From NCBI RefSeq assembly GCF_003991875.1, contig NZ_CP031423.1, positions 3,286,001 to 3,350,000 on the forward strand: DNA of 64,000 nt, written 5' to 3'. Under the pieces are notes generated by a model. That model searched no databases. It worked only from the letters and a program-made list of their open reading frames with translations, and was not told where the DNA came from. Of this stretch, positions 63,819 to 64,000 are shown in pieces. The DNA comes from Microbacterium lemovicicum (lineage in GTDB: Bacteria > Actinomycetota > Actinomycetes > Actinomycetales > Microbacteriaceae). A program made the translations under genes and the position numbers. Numbering within the stretch: position 1 is the first letter of the stretch; the number at the start of each line of letters is the position of its first letter.

Positions 63819-64000
63819 ATGCGGACCCATGCCGAGATCGAGTGCTGGCTGACCGACATGGACGGCGTGCTCGTCCATGAGAACACTCCCGTCCCTGGCG
63901 CGGCCGAGCTGCTGCAGCAGTGGACGAACGAAGGCACCCCCTTCCTCGTCCTCACCAACAACTCGATCTTCACCCCCCGGGATCTGAGCGCGCGGCTCCG
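63819..64000 (+). CDS. HAD-superfamily (subfamily IIA, NagD-like) phosphatase, 5' part
   Basis: The frame from the ATG at 63819 runs open to the window end (60 residues). It reads MRTHAEIECWLTDMDGVLVH, with motif I DMDGVL (the first Asp is the phospho-acceptor), then VLTNNS, the threonine/serine motif II of HAD phosphatases. TNNS and the short spacing identify the NagD/PGP branch. TAGGCT lies 6 nt before the ATG (leaderless). The gene is truncated by the window edge. Confidence 0.85.
   Translation, partial: MRTHAEIECWLTDMDGVLVHENTPVPGAAELLQQWTNEGTPFLVLTNNSIFTPRDLSARL

Overview
The window is chromosomal DNA of a high-GC actinobacterium, most likely a Microbacteriaceae member close to Microbacterium. 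The evidence is dense GC-rich coding with few and short gaps, GTG/TTG starts, overlapping ATGA/GTGA junctions, frequent leaderless genes (a TANNNT -10 hexamer 6-7 nt before the start codon), and the recurring palindrome GGATGCCGCGGCATCC between genes. I found no rRNA, tRNA, integrase, transposase, phage gene or CRISPR array. Both window ends cut genes (1..44 on the minus strand; 63819..64000 on the plus strand).

Region 1 (1-9.4 kb) is an acid-activation island. An SDR, an amidohydrolase, a MaoC hydratase and an acyl-CoA ligase form a plus-strand operon, followed by a complete branched-chain-amino-acid-type ABC importer (livKMHFG order) on the minus strand. Region 2 (9.4-25.3 kb) is an aromatic-catabolism island: IclR, GntR and LysR regulators, a MetE-like methyltransferase, three LigM-type tetrahydrofolate-dependent O-demethylases, a ring-cleavage and downstream operon (galB, galC, galD, a type I extradiol dioxygenase, an aldehyde dehydrogenase) and an MFS carrier. 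Region 3 (25.2-30.7 kb) is a sulfonate/nitrate-type ABC importer with two permeases and a PaaX-family regulator, next to an AraC regulator. Region 4 (30.7-35.4 kb) holds small enzymes and a DHA2 efflux pump behind a structured leader RNA. Region 5 (35.4-46.6 kb) is a ten-gene minus-strand operon: split transketolase, alcohol dehydrogenases, a ribose-type ABC importer, SDR, sugar-phosphate isomerase-like protein and an aromatic-aldehyde-type dehydrogenase. Region 6 (46.8-51.4 kb) runs the other way from a MarR gene: metF, purU and a fourth LigM-type demethylase, then a PadR regulator. Region 7 (51.4-64 kb) is mostly housekeeping: thioesterase, beta-lactamase-fold protein, M13 peptidase, isochorismatase-like hydrolase, MATE pump, lipoprotein, AAA ATPase, SpoU methyltransferase, MntH with its MntR regulator, an SDR and a HAD phosphatase.

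The unifying idea is catabolism of methoxylated aromatic compounds without oxygen-dependent demethylation. The LigM-type enzymes would move the methyl group onto tetrahydrofolate; MetF and PurU (with the MetE-like protein as a possible second outlet) would recycle methyl-THF and formyl-THF; the exposed polyhydroxybenzoate would be cleaved by the VOC-type dioxygenase and taken through GalD, GalB and GalC to pyruvate and oxaloacetate. The benzyl-alcohol-type and benzaldehyde-type dehydrogenases of region 5 could feed aromatic alcohols and aldehydes in. A shared 15-bp palindrome in front of the iclR gene and of the second demethylase suggests that regulator links the two loci. Functions come from motif recognition and context only; no database search was possible.
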